From: Ganoderma boninense
Lineage: Eukaryota > Basidiomycota > Agaricomycetes > Polyporales > Polyporaceae
Direction: 5' to 3'
Assembly (NCBI GenBank): GCA_002900995.3
Contig: CM035308.1
Coordinates: forward strand, 1-64,000
DNA length: 64,000 nucleotides
In this document: positions 36,898 through 46,009 of the stretch, in pieces
How positions within the stretch are numbered: the first letter of the stretch is position 1
Layout: every line of letters begins with the position of its first letter
The notes under the pieces: model-generated
Told to the model about the DNA's origin: nothing
Seen by the model: only the letters and a program-made list of their open reading frames with translations
Database searches by the model: none
Program-made: the position numbers and the translations under genes

Positions 36898-37392
36898 TAT
36901 CTTACGCATGACAGTTGGCTTCGTGTGAACAGCTCATAATACGGATTAGTTTATCGATCTTACTTCAATATCTTGTTTTGCGCATTAGCACCATACCTGC
37001 GTTCACGCAATTCAGCTGTTGGACTCCCGTACCAGTCTGTCCGACCGTTCGTGTGCGGATTAGCCAAAGTTCTGCCAATCCGCAAAGATGTGAACGTCAC
37101 TTATGTATGACAAGACCGATGTTCAGTTTTATCTAACACAGCACTTCAATCGCGTATATAGTCCCGACATTTCATGCAACTCTAATCTCCGCCTTTAACG
37201 AGAACATATATACACGCATATTATTTGCGATCTAATAGCGCAGTGTAAGTAATCCGACTGCATTTACGCATAATTGTGGCCTGAACTCACTCTAACCCTG
37301 CCTTAACCTGAAACCCCCCCTACTTTACCTCCTATAAATGCCTAGAAATACGACGTGAGTTCTCCGCAGAGACATACCGATTGAGCGCTCAC
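36898..37392. other. intergenic with degenerate telomere tract and CCTATAAAT motif
   Basis: No gene. It contains the first copy of the motif described at 37291-37339 and, just beyond it, the broken 3' edge of the second giant-gene copy. Confidence 0.5.
37291..37339. repeat. degenerate telomere + CCCCCCTACTTTAC..CCTATAAAT motif, copy 1
   Basis: TCTAACCCTGCCTTAACC is followed by a C run, TACTTTACC and CCTATAAAT. The same arrangement occurs at 39735 and 42310. Read on the minus strand it runs from ATTTATAGG into TTAGGG-like text toward the left end, the same polarity as the terminal telomere. It may be a fossil subtelomere-telomere junction. The TATA-like end could alternatively be a core promoter. 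Confidence 0.6.
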
Positions 37393-39191
37393 CATTGCGG
37401 AGCCCGACTTCTTCGCCATGTCCTTCTTCCCCACCTTCCCCAGCGCATCTTCAAGCCGCGACAGCGGAACTCGTCCGGTGACCTGGAAATACGAAAACTG
37501 CCATATGTCTTGGATGAGCGCCAGGTTCTCCTCGACGGTGAAAAGAAAGCTCCCCGTCCCCTCCTTCAATTCTGCCACGCTGAAGGCCTTGCCCATGATC
37601 TCCTTCCTGTACCTCAAACTCCCCGCGATCGGCATCTTCGCACCTGGGTTCTCCTTCTGCCACTTGCTCATTGACTGATTGATACGCCACGACAGCATCT
37701 GGACCTTCTCTTGGGAGTCCGCTGCTTTCGCGGGACGGACTTGGTTCGTGGCGAGGAGGGCCTTTCCCACGATGTCGTCGTCGAGAACGCCTGCCGTCCA
37801 AGTCGGTTAGCTCACGGTTGTCGATCTGGGTAAATAATATGCACGGCTATCGTAGACCTTTTGCAACCACAATTCGGCGTCCTTGATGGCCTCTTGCAGG
37901 ACGGCAATCTTGAGCTCAAGCAGCTCCTGGACGCGGTCTCCCACCTCGCCTTCCACTGTGATCTGCTGCTGTCCCCCGCTGGTGTGCTGTGCGCGGTGGA
38001 CCTCGAGCTTCTGCTCCATTTCGGTCAATTCCTCCCTCAACTCTGCGCTGTACTTCGTCGTTGCGCCGCGACGATGATTCCCGCTGAGAAAGTCTATCTC
38101 GCGCTCTGACTCGGGGCACACCCATATGAGAGGTTTCAAGTCCTTGACTGGATATGGGGAGCGCGACAGGCAAGCGCGGTCGATCTTGCTGCTGTCAGCC
38201 GTCATATGCATTGGATGCTCCCAATCCTCCTTCCGGTCGCGGAGACTCTGGACGATCATCTTCTCGTGATGCTTGTCGAGCTCCCGCTGATTGACCACGT
38301 TCCAGTGCGCAGTGACCGTGGGGTCGATCCGCACGACATTGATCCGAACGTAACCGAGGAACGCGAGGTCTAGGCGGTCCTGCGCCTTCGTTGGAAGTGT
38401 AATTGCGCTTGCGTCGAGGTCCTCTTCTTTAACTGTGAGCTTCGTCTTCTTCTTCGCTGACTACATGTGCGCCAGCTGCTGTCAGCGCACACTCTGGGGT
38501 CAGTAAGAACTGCACTTACCGCGCGCCCCTTCCCTTTGTTCGTCTTGGCCTTTGGCTTCCTCTCATGCTGATACTCTTCTCCATCTGATACCTGCAGACA
38601 GGCATTAGGGGTGAATTTCCGTGTGAGCGGCGCATGCTCACCGTGGTGCGCCGCTTGGTAGGGCCCAAGATCTCGTCCTCCAAAGCATCCACCGCGCGGC
38701 GGTTCTCACGCGCAACCTGGATTATACATGTCGTAAGTCCTAACGTTCAGTATCGTATGCGCGACTGCGTACCGCCCCTCGCTTGACTCGCGAGTGAAGT
38801 TCGGCGTCGAGTTCTTCCAAGTCCGTCCCATCCGACTTCGTCATCGAAAATTTGTTCTCAACGCCAGTGGTTCGCATCCGACGATTGGTACTCACCTTCT
38901 CGCTGTCGTGTCCCCCTTCGCTGGGAGAGCGGGACGCGCCATTCTCCTCGTCTGCATCGAGCTCCTCGTCGGACGACGAGGAGTCTTCGTCCTCATCGTC
39001 GCTCGCGGATGGCTGGTTGTGGCCCTACAATACGGGAGTCAGCCTCAATTAAACCTGCTTCCGCTCGTCCGAACCTTACCGCCCGCCGTCTCGTGCGGGG
39101 CGTCTTCGGGCTCACTGGTGGTCCCATCCCGGTCGTTCGAATCGCGGTCGCCCAAGTCGACTGGTGAGGCTGCTGCTTGTGAGGATGCCAT
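37393..39191 (-). pseudogene. 5' fragment of a second giant ParB-like gene copy
   Basis: The start at 39191 (MASSQAAASPVDLGDRDSND) is followed by small acidic and basic exons (GASRSPSEGGHDSEK, KAKTNKGKGRA). A core exon has VQSLRDRKEDWEHPMHM and IDFLSGNHRRGATTKYSAEL. The next exon holds SWRINQSMSKWQKENPG, FQVTGRVPLSRLEDALGKVG and ends KKSGSAM. Each exon aligns by eye with the corresponding exon of the copy at 29136-35178, diverged but with the same splice position after KSGSAM. All later exons (more than 1,200 residues in the other copy) are missing: about 50 bp past the donor the sequence changes into the degenerate telomere motif. It may still be transcribed, but encodes only the N-terminal third. 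Dosage or interference roles are speculative. Confidence 0.65.
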
Positions 39192-39356
39192 TGCGGAAGG
39201 AAGATGCTATGCGTGCGCGGCAGGGTAGAGTTCACGGTGAGGATATGTGGACGTGGATGACAAGGTAAGTGCAGTGGCCCGCGACAAACCCGTCGCCCCG
39301 CCTGCAGGCAATCGCGTGCCGACAACGCTTTGTCTCGGAGATCGCCGGGTGTCGTG

Positions 39357-39367
39357 ACCCTAACCCC
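39357..39367. repeat. short telomere-like remnant
   Basis: ACCCTAACCCC, in the same orientation as the terminal tract. Too short to weigh alone, but one of several in this block. Confidence 0.35.
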
Positions 39368-39734
39368 ATGTTAAGTTTGTCTACGTTCACGTTCACGGCG
39401 AGGACTTCAGGTCGCGACATCGCGAGGACGGCGTGACGGCGCGGGCTGCCAGGTGAGCAATTGTGTAGCCTCTGTATCGAGCTGCGACATCGCGAGCACG
39501 GCGCAACGGTGCACATATATGTACGGCGACTAGATATATACATAGTGTTCTGTTCTCTCTTCCGATCACGAGAGTCACTGCGACTACGCGCGTTGCAGGC
39601 CATGTCGCATCATCACCTTTAAACAAACGAAATGATATACAAGTCTAAATGTATAATTGTGTCATGCTATGTTGCGATTTGACAGTCCCACCGCTATGTC
39701 GCAATGTATACAATATATATTGGCTTTCCGGCGG

Positions 39735-39772
39735 TCTAACCCTCAACCCCCCCTGTTTTACACCCTATAAAT
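39735..39772. repeat. degenerate telomere + CCTATAAAT motif, copy 2
   Basis: TCTAACCCTCAACC, then a C run, TGTTTTACACCCTATAAAT. Spacing is shorter than in copies 1 and 3 (38 versus 49 nt), but the order of blocks is the same. Confidence 0.6.
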
Positions 39773-39831
39773 ACTACATGTATCTCCATTTCAATATTTC
39801 AATATTCTTTTCACACATGCTACATTGATAC

Positions 39832-40004
39832 GTGCGCGGACGTCCCTTTCTCTTGTCTGTGTGGACAGCCCTCTCCTTCGTCCGCGCGGACCGGCCGATA
39901 CCTGCTCCGCGCGGAGACACCAATGCCTGGTCCGCGCGGACAGACCGCTGCCTCGTCCGCGCAGGACACCATGGCACGGACCCATGGTCCCTTCGTCCGC
40001 GCAC
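39832..40004. repeat. palindromic minisatellite, core GTCCGCGCGGAC, 25-bp period
   Basis: Cores begin at 39880, 39905, 39930 and 39955, exactly 25 bp apart (GTCCGCGCGGAC, CTCCGCGCGGAG, GTCCGCGCGGAC, GTCCGCGCAGGAC). Degenerate flanking copies lie at 39832 and 39995. The 13-bp spacers are also related (ending TGCCTG/TGCCTC). The core is a perfect 12-bp palindrome. It could be a minisatellite or a multi-site array for a dimeric DNA-binding protein. Confidence 0.75.
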
Positions 40005-40034
40005 TTCAGACCCCCAACCCTTGTGATTATATGG

Positions 40035-40046
40035 CCCTAACCCTTA
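40035..40046. repeat. telomere-like remnant CCCTAACCCTTA
   Basis: Two units in the same orientation as the terminal telomere. Confidence 0.45.
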
Positions 40047-40183
40047 CAGGCAGTCTTTTACCCCCTCTGTCATGATGTTTAAGTCACCAAACCCCGATCG
40101 GCCTATTGGTAATGGTCATGTGCGTGGTTTGGAAGGTCACCTGGCGATTACTAATCGGCCCTGATGAGTCTATAAAAGACGAA

Positions 40184-40195
40184 ATGGTGCTGCGG
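40184..40195 (+). promoter_or_regulatory. TATA-box-like element
   Basis: TCTATAAAAGAC is a good TATA match, but no coding start follows on this strand; three of the 31-nt palindromes lie downstream. A non-coding transcript is possible. Confidence 0.3.
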
Positions 40196-40277
40196 TAGGG
40201 TTCTTTACCCACCGCCCATTGGCCACCTTCGCCCCGCGCTCACACAACTTGCTTCGCTCGTCGTGTTCGCACGCCCC

Positions 40278-40295
40278 CCCTAACCCTAACCCTAA
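40278..40295. repeat. interstitial telomere tract, three perfect units
   Basis: CCCTAACCCTAACCCTAA, preceded by a C run; same polarity as the terminal telomere. It lies 8 bp before the first 31-nt palindrome. Confidence 0.75.
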
Positions 40296-40303
40296 GTCGC
40301 ATG

Positions 40304-40334
40304 TGCGAAGTCGCGGTTGTTTCGTCACTTCGCA
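40304..40334. repeat. 31-nt palindrome, copy 1
   Basis: Outer arms TGCGAAGT / ACTTCGCA are perfect. The inner CGCGG part is imperfectly paired. Confidence 0.7.
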
Positions 40335-40390
40335 TTGAACAAACTCTTAGGAGATATTCCACCTCATACGTTTCCTACAGCTCTATTGTG

Positions 40391-40421
40391 TGCGAAGTGA
40401 CGGATAATCCGTCACTTCGCA
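40391..40421. repeat. 31-nt palindrome, copy 2 (perfect arms)
   Basis: Arms TGCGAAGTGACGG and CCGTCACTTCGCA pair over all 13 bp around the loop ATAAT. This is the best copy of the family. Confidence 0.85.
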
Positions 40422-40479
40422 TGTCTTGGATCAATTCATATCCGTGATGCCTCATTGTTCCGATCAGATCCGCATGGTG

Positions 40480-40510
40480 TCCGAAGTCGCGGCCTGGCCG
40501 TCACTTCGCA
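40480..40510. repeat. 31-nt palindrome, copy 3
   Basis: Left arm CCGAAGTCGCGG (first bases changed), right arm CCGTCACTTCGCA; the same overall length of 31. Confidence 0.65.
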
Positions 40511-40698
40511 TCACCACTCATCTCACCCTTTGCTTTCTGTGCAGTCTCCACCACATCTCGTCACTTTCATTATCATTCACATTAATCGGTACGCAATCGT
40601 CCATTTGTCATGCCAAGAAAATATGCTATTCGTTCTCAATATCGGTCTGACTGTGGCTCAGCGGGGATGCAATACAGGAAGGACGTCATCGCGCTACT

Positions 40699-41498
40699 TC
40701 ACTCCTCACCCTTTTCACCCTCGCCCTCCCAGAGCGACTCGTCCTTCAGGCAGTCGATGACTGTCGTCAATGTTCAGTGCTCATTCTCATGACAACATCC
40801 CATGGAATTCACTTACTGTTCTGGTTCGCGATGCTTTGCAGATGCACATTGATGCGCAGCTCAGCCATCCTCGCGTCCAGGTCCGCATCCGCAGCCTCCA
40901 GGTCCTTCAGACCCCCATCGCCCTCCGCCATGAACGCCCGATACGCCGCCCGTCTCGCCTCCTCCCCCGCCGCTATCACTGCGCGCAGCGACTCCTGCGA
41001 GTCCACCATCGCCTCTCGCACCTGCCGCCCGGTCTTCCACACCTCGTAATGCACCCTAAACGCCTTCTCCTCCGTCGACGACCACCCTCCATCCGCCGCA
41101 AGCATCTCGCACACCCTCGCAAACTCCCAGTCAATGTTCGTCGTCGGCTCCACCCCAGTCGCGAGCGACATAAACTCCCCCATCACCGCTTGGGCGTCGT
41201 TCAACGACACCCCCACAAAACTCAATGGCGGCCCCTCTCCGCTCACCATCCCGCAGATGTTCTCTTTATCTTCCTCAGGCTCCTCCGTGCCTGTGGCGCA
41301 GTCGGCAATTTTCACGACACCCGGCTGGGCATGACTGCAATCGTCATCCCATTCAATAACAAGTCAGCTACTCATCACAGCATATGAATTCATTCACCAA
41401 TAAATACAGACTTACCGGAGCGCCTCAAGACCATCAAGAAACTGACGAAGCCTCAACATCCCTTCGTCCACCTCAACGGGTTCAAGACCAACAATCAT
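40699..41498 (-). CDS. small acidic coiled-coil protein
   Basis: Three exons splice in frame: 41498-41416 (MIVGLEPVEVDEGMLRLRQF onward), 41334-40817 and 40760-40699 (ending KDESLWEGEGEKGEE). Introns have GTAAGT donors. The about 220-aa product is acidic. From about residue 110 it is predicted to be largely helical (KTGRQVREAMVDSQESLRAV; GEEARRAAYRAFMAEGDG; AADADLDARMAELRINVHLQ), with heptad-like Ala/Leu spacing. There is no signal peptide. The family is not recognised. It lies in the telomere-proximal block and in the same orientation as the giant genes, and may belong to the same gene neighbourhood. Confidence 0.6.
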
Positions 41499-42184
41499 TC
41501 CAGTGCGTCGATGGGTGGTGAGTGGGTGGGTGATGGGGGGCGTTGGCCGTGTGGTGGTCCCTTCGCGCCCCCTCCTTCATTATAACCAAACTCCTCTTCG
41601 GGTCTCTTACACTTCCGTTGCCAACCCGCTGTCCTTTCCATCAGACACTTCTCTTCAAATTCACAGAACGCCTTCTCCCGTCGTCCCATCCTCCCTCTCC
41701 CCCGGCGTCCCTCCTTACCCTTGCTTATCCTCTTGCCCCTTCTGTCTTTGTCATGTCACCTAGTGCTTTCCAATATATTTCCCTTACTCTCTCTCACTTG
41801 TGCACATTCTCACTTCAATGTCGTCGCATTCGTCGACGGTAGGTTTTTCCTCTCACGCTAATCATACACTAACAAACTTCCATATATCTGTCACCTACAG
41901 ATCTAACCCTCTTTATCCCCTTCTTTTCCTTTTAAAACACCCTGTTCTCTACACAGATTTTTCATTCCTATACTTGCTCCCTCCCTCAAAACACTCTCTC
42001 ATCATCTTGTCGTTTCATTCTGCTTCATATTGTGACTTTGATTTGATTTGTTGCAGAGTTCTTTGATTCCCGCTAGCCGAACTTATGGTGCCATTGTACT
42101 TATATATTCACCGCCGATGTCATGGTACACGTACTGCTTCCTAACATTGATGATACATTGTTGGCATAGCACGTCCTGAGGTGA

Positions 42185-42215
42185 TGCGAAGTCGCGGTCT
42201 GTCCGTGACTTCGCA
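42185..42215. repeat. 31-nt palindrome, copy 4
   Basis: TGCGAAGTCGCGG left arm, loop TCTGT, right arm CCGTGACTTCGCA. Confidence 0.7.
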
Positions 42216-42256
42216 ATCTTTGGCTCCCACGCTTATCATTTTGGGCGCCTGATCCT

Positions 42257-42287
42257 TGGCGATGTGACGGTTCGACCGTCACTTCGC
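42257..42287. repeat. 31-nt palindrome, copy 5 (left arm decayed)
   Basis: The inner GTGACGG / CCGTCAC and the full right arm CCGTCACTTCGCA are intact. The outer left arm is degraded (TGGCGAT). Confidence 0.65.
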
Positions 42288-42309
42288 ATATTTTCGCCCA
42301 AATGGTCGC

Positions 42310-42358
42310 TCTAACCCTACTCTAACCCGCATACCCCCCTACTTTACACCCTATAAAT
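42310..42358. repeat. degenerate telomere + CCTATAAAT motif, copy 3
   Basis: TCTAACCCTACTCTAACCC, then a C run, TACTTTACACCCTATAAAT. This is the innermost copy, 23 nt from palindrome copy 5. Confidence 0.65.
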
Positions 42359-42672
42359 CGGGCGTGTGTCCCCCGGGCGCCCGTCAGTACTCTCAGCGCC
42401 TCAGCGTTTTGCAGAAGTTCTGATGCAAGCAACTAGTATGATTGCGATGATGTATGTATGGGCTATGAAAGTGCTAAGGTATCATGACAGGGGCGAGCAG
42501 CGCCAGAGCAAAGTCCGTGCAATAAAAATACAATGCGGAGTATCATACGACCATCCAAGCAAAGCAGGTAGGTACAGAGGGGTGCATGTGTGCTGCAGCA
42601 GATCAAAGGCGTCGCGCGCTGTACGGCGCGTACCAATCAGTCCAGCAACAGCGAGAACGTGAGGGTTCAAGG

Positions 42673-44241
42673 TCAGGACTCGTGCCCGATCACCGACGCG
42701 CGCGAGTTATTCAGCGAAATATCCATGAGATATTCAGACGCCGCCGGCTCAACCGTCATAGCAGGAAGCGGGACAGCGACGGAGGGCGCGGTCGGGAGCG
42801 GAGGAAGGGTCTCTCTCTCATTCGCACCCGCACCCGCACCCGCACCCGCACCCGCACCCGCACTCGGGCTCGCCCCGCTCTCGGTGCGCGCGTGCGAGGA
42901 GTAGTACGACGGCGTGCGAGGGGAGAAGTGATCGTGCTCGTCATGCGGCGAGCTCATGGTGCTCCCGCCGATGCTGCCGAACCGCCAATGCCCGCCATAC
43001 CGTTCGGCGTGGGCGGGTGCTCGAGCCCGAACTCCGTGATGTTAGGGTCCCGCAGGTGCAGGCTCTGGTTCGAGTCCATCCTGACAGGGCTCCGACCGCC
43101 GCTGAACGTCCGGGGGTGCGCGGAGCGTGGCGAGAGGGGGCGGTGAGCGGCGCCTGCGGGTCGTCCGGAGAGGGACTTGCAACGAGCGTGTCGCCCCAGG
43201 GGTCAAAGTAGTCGCCGTGCGGTGCTCCAGGATTTGCGGGGAGCTTGAGCGCGCCGAACTCGTCTGCCGGGCCGCCCTTGTCGTAAGGCGAGTCCTTGAC
43301 CCGGGTGACGACAGAGTCGTCCGTGTACTGCGAACTCATGTCGCGCCGCTTGCACGCCTCTAACCGGCGCTGGCGAAGCTCGTCCTCGGTCGGCTCTCCG
43401 GGACGCGCTTTGTACCCTAGCACACTCAAGACGTAGGCCGAGACCTTCAAATCGCCATTGAAGGGCTCACTAGCCGCGCGCTCACGCTTGTAGCTTGCGT
43501 CTCATGTATGCCCAGCGGCCAGCGAAAAGTGCGGCGCACAGGCCGACGAATCCAAGAAGGCCGATGAGAACCCCAGCTGACAGGCCCTCGCCGTGAGCGT
43601 TGTTGAGTGTAATCTTGAGTCCGCACCTTGTGGAACTCGTCCACAGCATTAACGGGGTTCGTTATGTTGAGGAGGCCTAGATGCGGACGGACGGCGTCAA
43701 GGCTATCAGAGTTTACGGAGTTGGTGGGGAAGCTGCCGTTGGAGGAGGGAAGGTCATCGGCCCTGACAAAGTAAGCGTTGCGTAGAAACGTACCGCCGAG
43801 AACCATGCCCGCGGTAGAGCCGAAGTTGAGTCCAGGGAGCGAGGCGGGTGTCTGGATGAGCCCAACACAAGTTTCAGAAGAGGCGTCGTTGGGGGGATAG
43901 GTGGTGAGGTCGAGGGGATGGAGGAAAAGCTCGGAACGAGTGTCGAGTGTGAATGAGATGTTCAATGGAGTCGTACATGGAATGTAGTCTAAGGGTCTGG
44001 TGAGGGCATTCCGGATGGACTGGCCAGTTGGTTGTGACGCAGAAGGGTCGTAGTGCTCGCCGCCGACGGGACTGCAAGCGGATGAGGAGCAGGAAGTGGA
44101 AGCAATCCACTGGAGAGAGTATTAGAAGAGAAAAGTTGGAGAGGGAATGGAGGGAACTGACGAGATCGGGAGAGCCGGTGTCTACCTGGACGTAGTGCTG
44201 GCTGAGGCGCTGGTCGAGGAATATCGGGGCAACATAAGTAC
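42673..44241 (-). pseudogene. decayed aspartic-protease-like membrane protein
   Basis: An exon starting at 44241 encodes YVAPIFLDQRLSQHYVQVDTG then SPDL, with the DTGS active-site motif of A1 proteases. After an intron, WIASTSCSSSACSPVGGEHY runs almost directly into YIPCTTPLNISFTLDT, LFLHPLDLTTYP and MVLGGTFLRNAYFV. In related fungal A1-like membrane proteins about 200-300 residues, including the second catalytic Asp region, lie between these segments; here they are missing. A transmembrane span follows (AGVLIGLLGFVGLCAALFAG, about 43510-43580), then a cytosolic tail (SAYVLSVLGYKA; SPHDEHDHFSP; an Ala-Gly repeat) ending at 42673. The frame shifts at about 43624, 43493, 43105 and 42975. The 5' exons are not resolved. 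The internal loss argues for a true pseudogene, although the frame shifts resemble those in other genes here. Confidence 0.6.
42829..42868. repeat. (GCACCC)n in-frame repeat
   Basis: Six to seven GCACCC units. On the minus strand they encode an alternating Ala-Gly run in the tail of the protease-like gene. Confidence 0.7.
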
Positions 44242-44567
44242 TGCCGAGACAGGAGGGTAAATGTCAAAGGTTAAAGAGCAGGGGATCTGGATGCAGGGCA
44301 CGAGGAAGGGACGAGTAGCGAGAGGTCGAGAAGGGACGGAGGACAAGAAGCTGTCTCCACGGGAGGACTCTGACGTTTGAGCAGGTAGAACGACGGACAC
44401 GAGGGGCTCGCTTTATGTGCCCGGAGATGAGGACAGAGAGAGAGGCGGTGGGCGATTTAAGGACACAAGCAGCAGGTTGTGCAAGCTAGCTATCGAGCTC
44501 GTTGGTAGCTTAATCGGTTTAGGTGGTAAACACATAAATACGAGTACATAACAGTCCGGAACATGGG

Positions 44568-45831
44568 TCAATCCACCTTTCTGGACCACCGCCGAGTACT
44601 GGGACGGGGACTGGCGCGACCTCCAGGGGAGGCAGGAGGGACTACGACTTCAACCTTCTGTGGAGGCGGAGTCCAATGAGTCCTGGGCTTCTCGGGGACG
44701 CCGATAGGACCCATCTCGAGCTCGTCCTTCTCGTCCTTCCCCCAGTAGAACCACATCTGGAAGCCCAGGACGACGTTGAGAACGAGGGCGAGGGCGAAGC
44801 CAGCAGCGACAATGGGATCGCCGACTTCTTGTGCGGTAGTGAAGAGACGAGCTAGGCAGCCGCCAACCTGCGAAATGACGGCAAATGCGGAGAGTTGACC
44901 GGTGCTTTGAGCGCGGTAGTTCTGGCGAATCTGGGGAAGNNNNNNNNNNNNNNNNNNNNNNNNNNNNNNNNNNNNNNNNNNNNNNNNNNNNNNNNNNNNN
45001 NNNNNNNNNNNNNNNNNNNNNNNNNNNNNNNNNNNNNNNTGCGGTAGTGAAGAGACGAGCTAGGCAGCCGCCAACCTGCGAAATGACGGCAAATGCGGAG
45101 AGTTGACCAGTGCTTTGAGCGCGGTAGTTCTGGCGAATCTGTGGAAGCTTGGAGAACAGAGACAGGGGGAGCGTTGCGATCTGGAAGAGCGCAATAGTGG
45201 ACATGGGGAATAGGACGAGCGGAATGACGGATGCGATCACGATCTGCGTAGAGAGGATGGCACGCTGGAGGGCGGAGCGATTGGACAGGGCATTGGGAGG
45301 GTTATAGTGCACGATGAGAGCGGTGATGACGACGTTCTGAATGGTGAGGAAGAGGTTTTCGCCGTAAGTCGAGAAAGGGAAGCTGTTGCGGTAGGCGTAG
45401 GCGGTAGTGATGGCATAGGCTAGCGTCTCAAGAACGTAAGCCGTGAGGGACAGACCACGCGCAGAGCGGGCGGATACGACTATGGACAGAATGCATGTTA
45501 AAGAAGGGACACGGAACCAAAAGACGGGACGCACCGAGGAGAAGCTGAGGCACCTTCATGATTGATCCTCCAACGACTATTCCCAGTCCCAGACCCTTCG
45601 ACAGCGAATATTTAAGACATTGGCGGTCGGTAAAATCGAGGTTTTCGACAATGGACGTGTAGCAATCCTTTGACAAAGGTTTGGAGGAGGGTTGACTGAC
45701 GAGCTGGACAGACGTACCTGGCCGATGATGGAAACCCCGAGATCCTTTACGAACCAGGGCAGGTTTTGCGTAATGGCGGTCATCACGCCGGGAGGGAGGA
45801 GGGCGAGTGGGTAGGACGAGGGCGAGGACAA
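44568..45831 (-). CDS. mannose-P-dolichol utilization defect 1 (MPDU1/Lec35) family PQ-loop protein
   Basis: Exon 1 (45831-45718) starts MSSPSSYPLALLPPGVMTAI and gives WFVKDLGVSIIG. Exon 2 (45667-45535) has LKYSLSKGLGLGIVVGGSIM then KVPQLLL. Exon 3 (from 45479) has SARSARGLSLTAYVLETLAY, YGENLFLTIQNVVITALIV, SKLPQIRQNYRAQSTGQLSA and FALALVLNVVLGFQMWFYWG. This is the PQ-loop arrangement (KVPQ and KLPQI, each followed by a Ser/Thr-rich turn) of MPDU1, an ER membrane protein needed for use of dolichol-phosphate mannose and glucose in N-glycosylation and GPI synthesis. The C-terminus ends RRWSRKVD. The 100-N gap (44940-45039) falls in exon 3, but the bases on both sides are the same 108 bp, so the real exon is probably complete once the duplicate is removed. 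Confidence 0.9.
44832..45147. other. assembly gap with duplicated flanks
   Basis: 44832-44939 and 45040-45147 are the same 108 bp, starting TGCGGTAGTGAAGAGACG. Only two differences were noticed (ACCGGTGC/ACCAGTGC and CTGGGGAAG/CTGTGGAAG). A 100-N run at 44940-45039 separates them. Two overlapping contig ends were left unmerged; the differences may be allelic or errors. Confidence 0.93.
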
Positions 45832-46009
45832 GAGGCGCGGTGGACTTGAGGACGCAGCTGCTCGGACGACGGACGTGTCGCGCGCGTCTGGCCACGTGCT
45901 TCCGCAGCCCGATATGGAAACCCATTTTTCGGGCTGTGGACGACGGCGAGGTCGCGCTCTCTCCCGCCGAGCTCACACTCTCCCTCGCTCTCCCCTTTTC
46001 TTCTCCAAA
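45832..46009. promoter_or_regulatory. 178-bp bidirectional promoter, MPDU1-like / eIF3e
   Basis: Only 178 bp separate the two start codons. It contains CACGTG at 45893-45898 and a CT-rich stretch just before the eIF3e start (about 45960-46005). Confidence 0.55.

Larger units (their letters stand above)
41499..42672. other. intergenic, pyrimidine-rich, with two 31-nt palindromes and motif copy 3
   Basis: No gene supported. CT-rich text at 41560-42060 resembles a leader but no convincing coding exon follows. It holds two palindromes and a fossil telomere motif, listed separately. Confidence 0.5.

Noticed and set aside
39832..40004. 25-bp array considered as CRISPR
   Set aside because: Spacers are 13 bp and related to each other; it is a tandem minisatellite.
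40304..42287. 31-nt palindromes considered as a CRISPR array
   Set aside because: Irregular spacing, only five copies, eukaryotic context and no associated nuclease genes.
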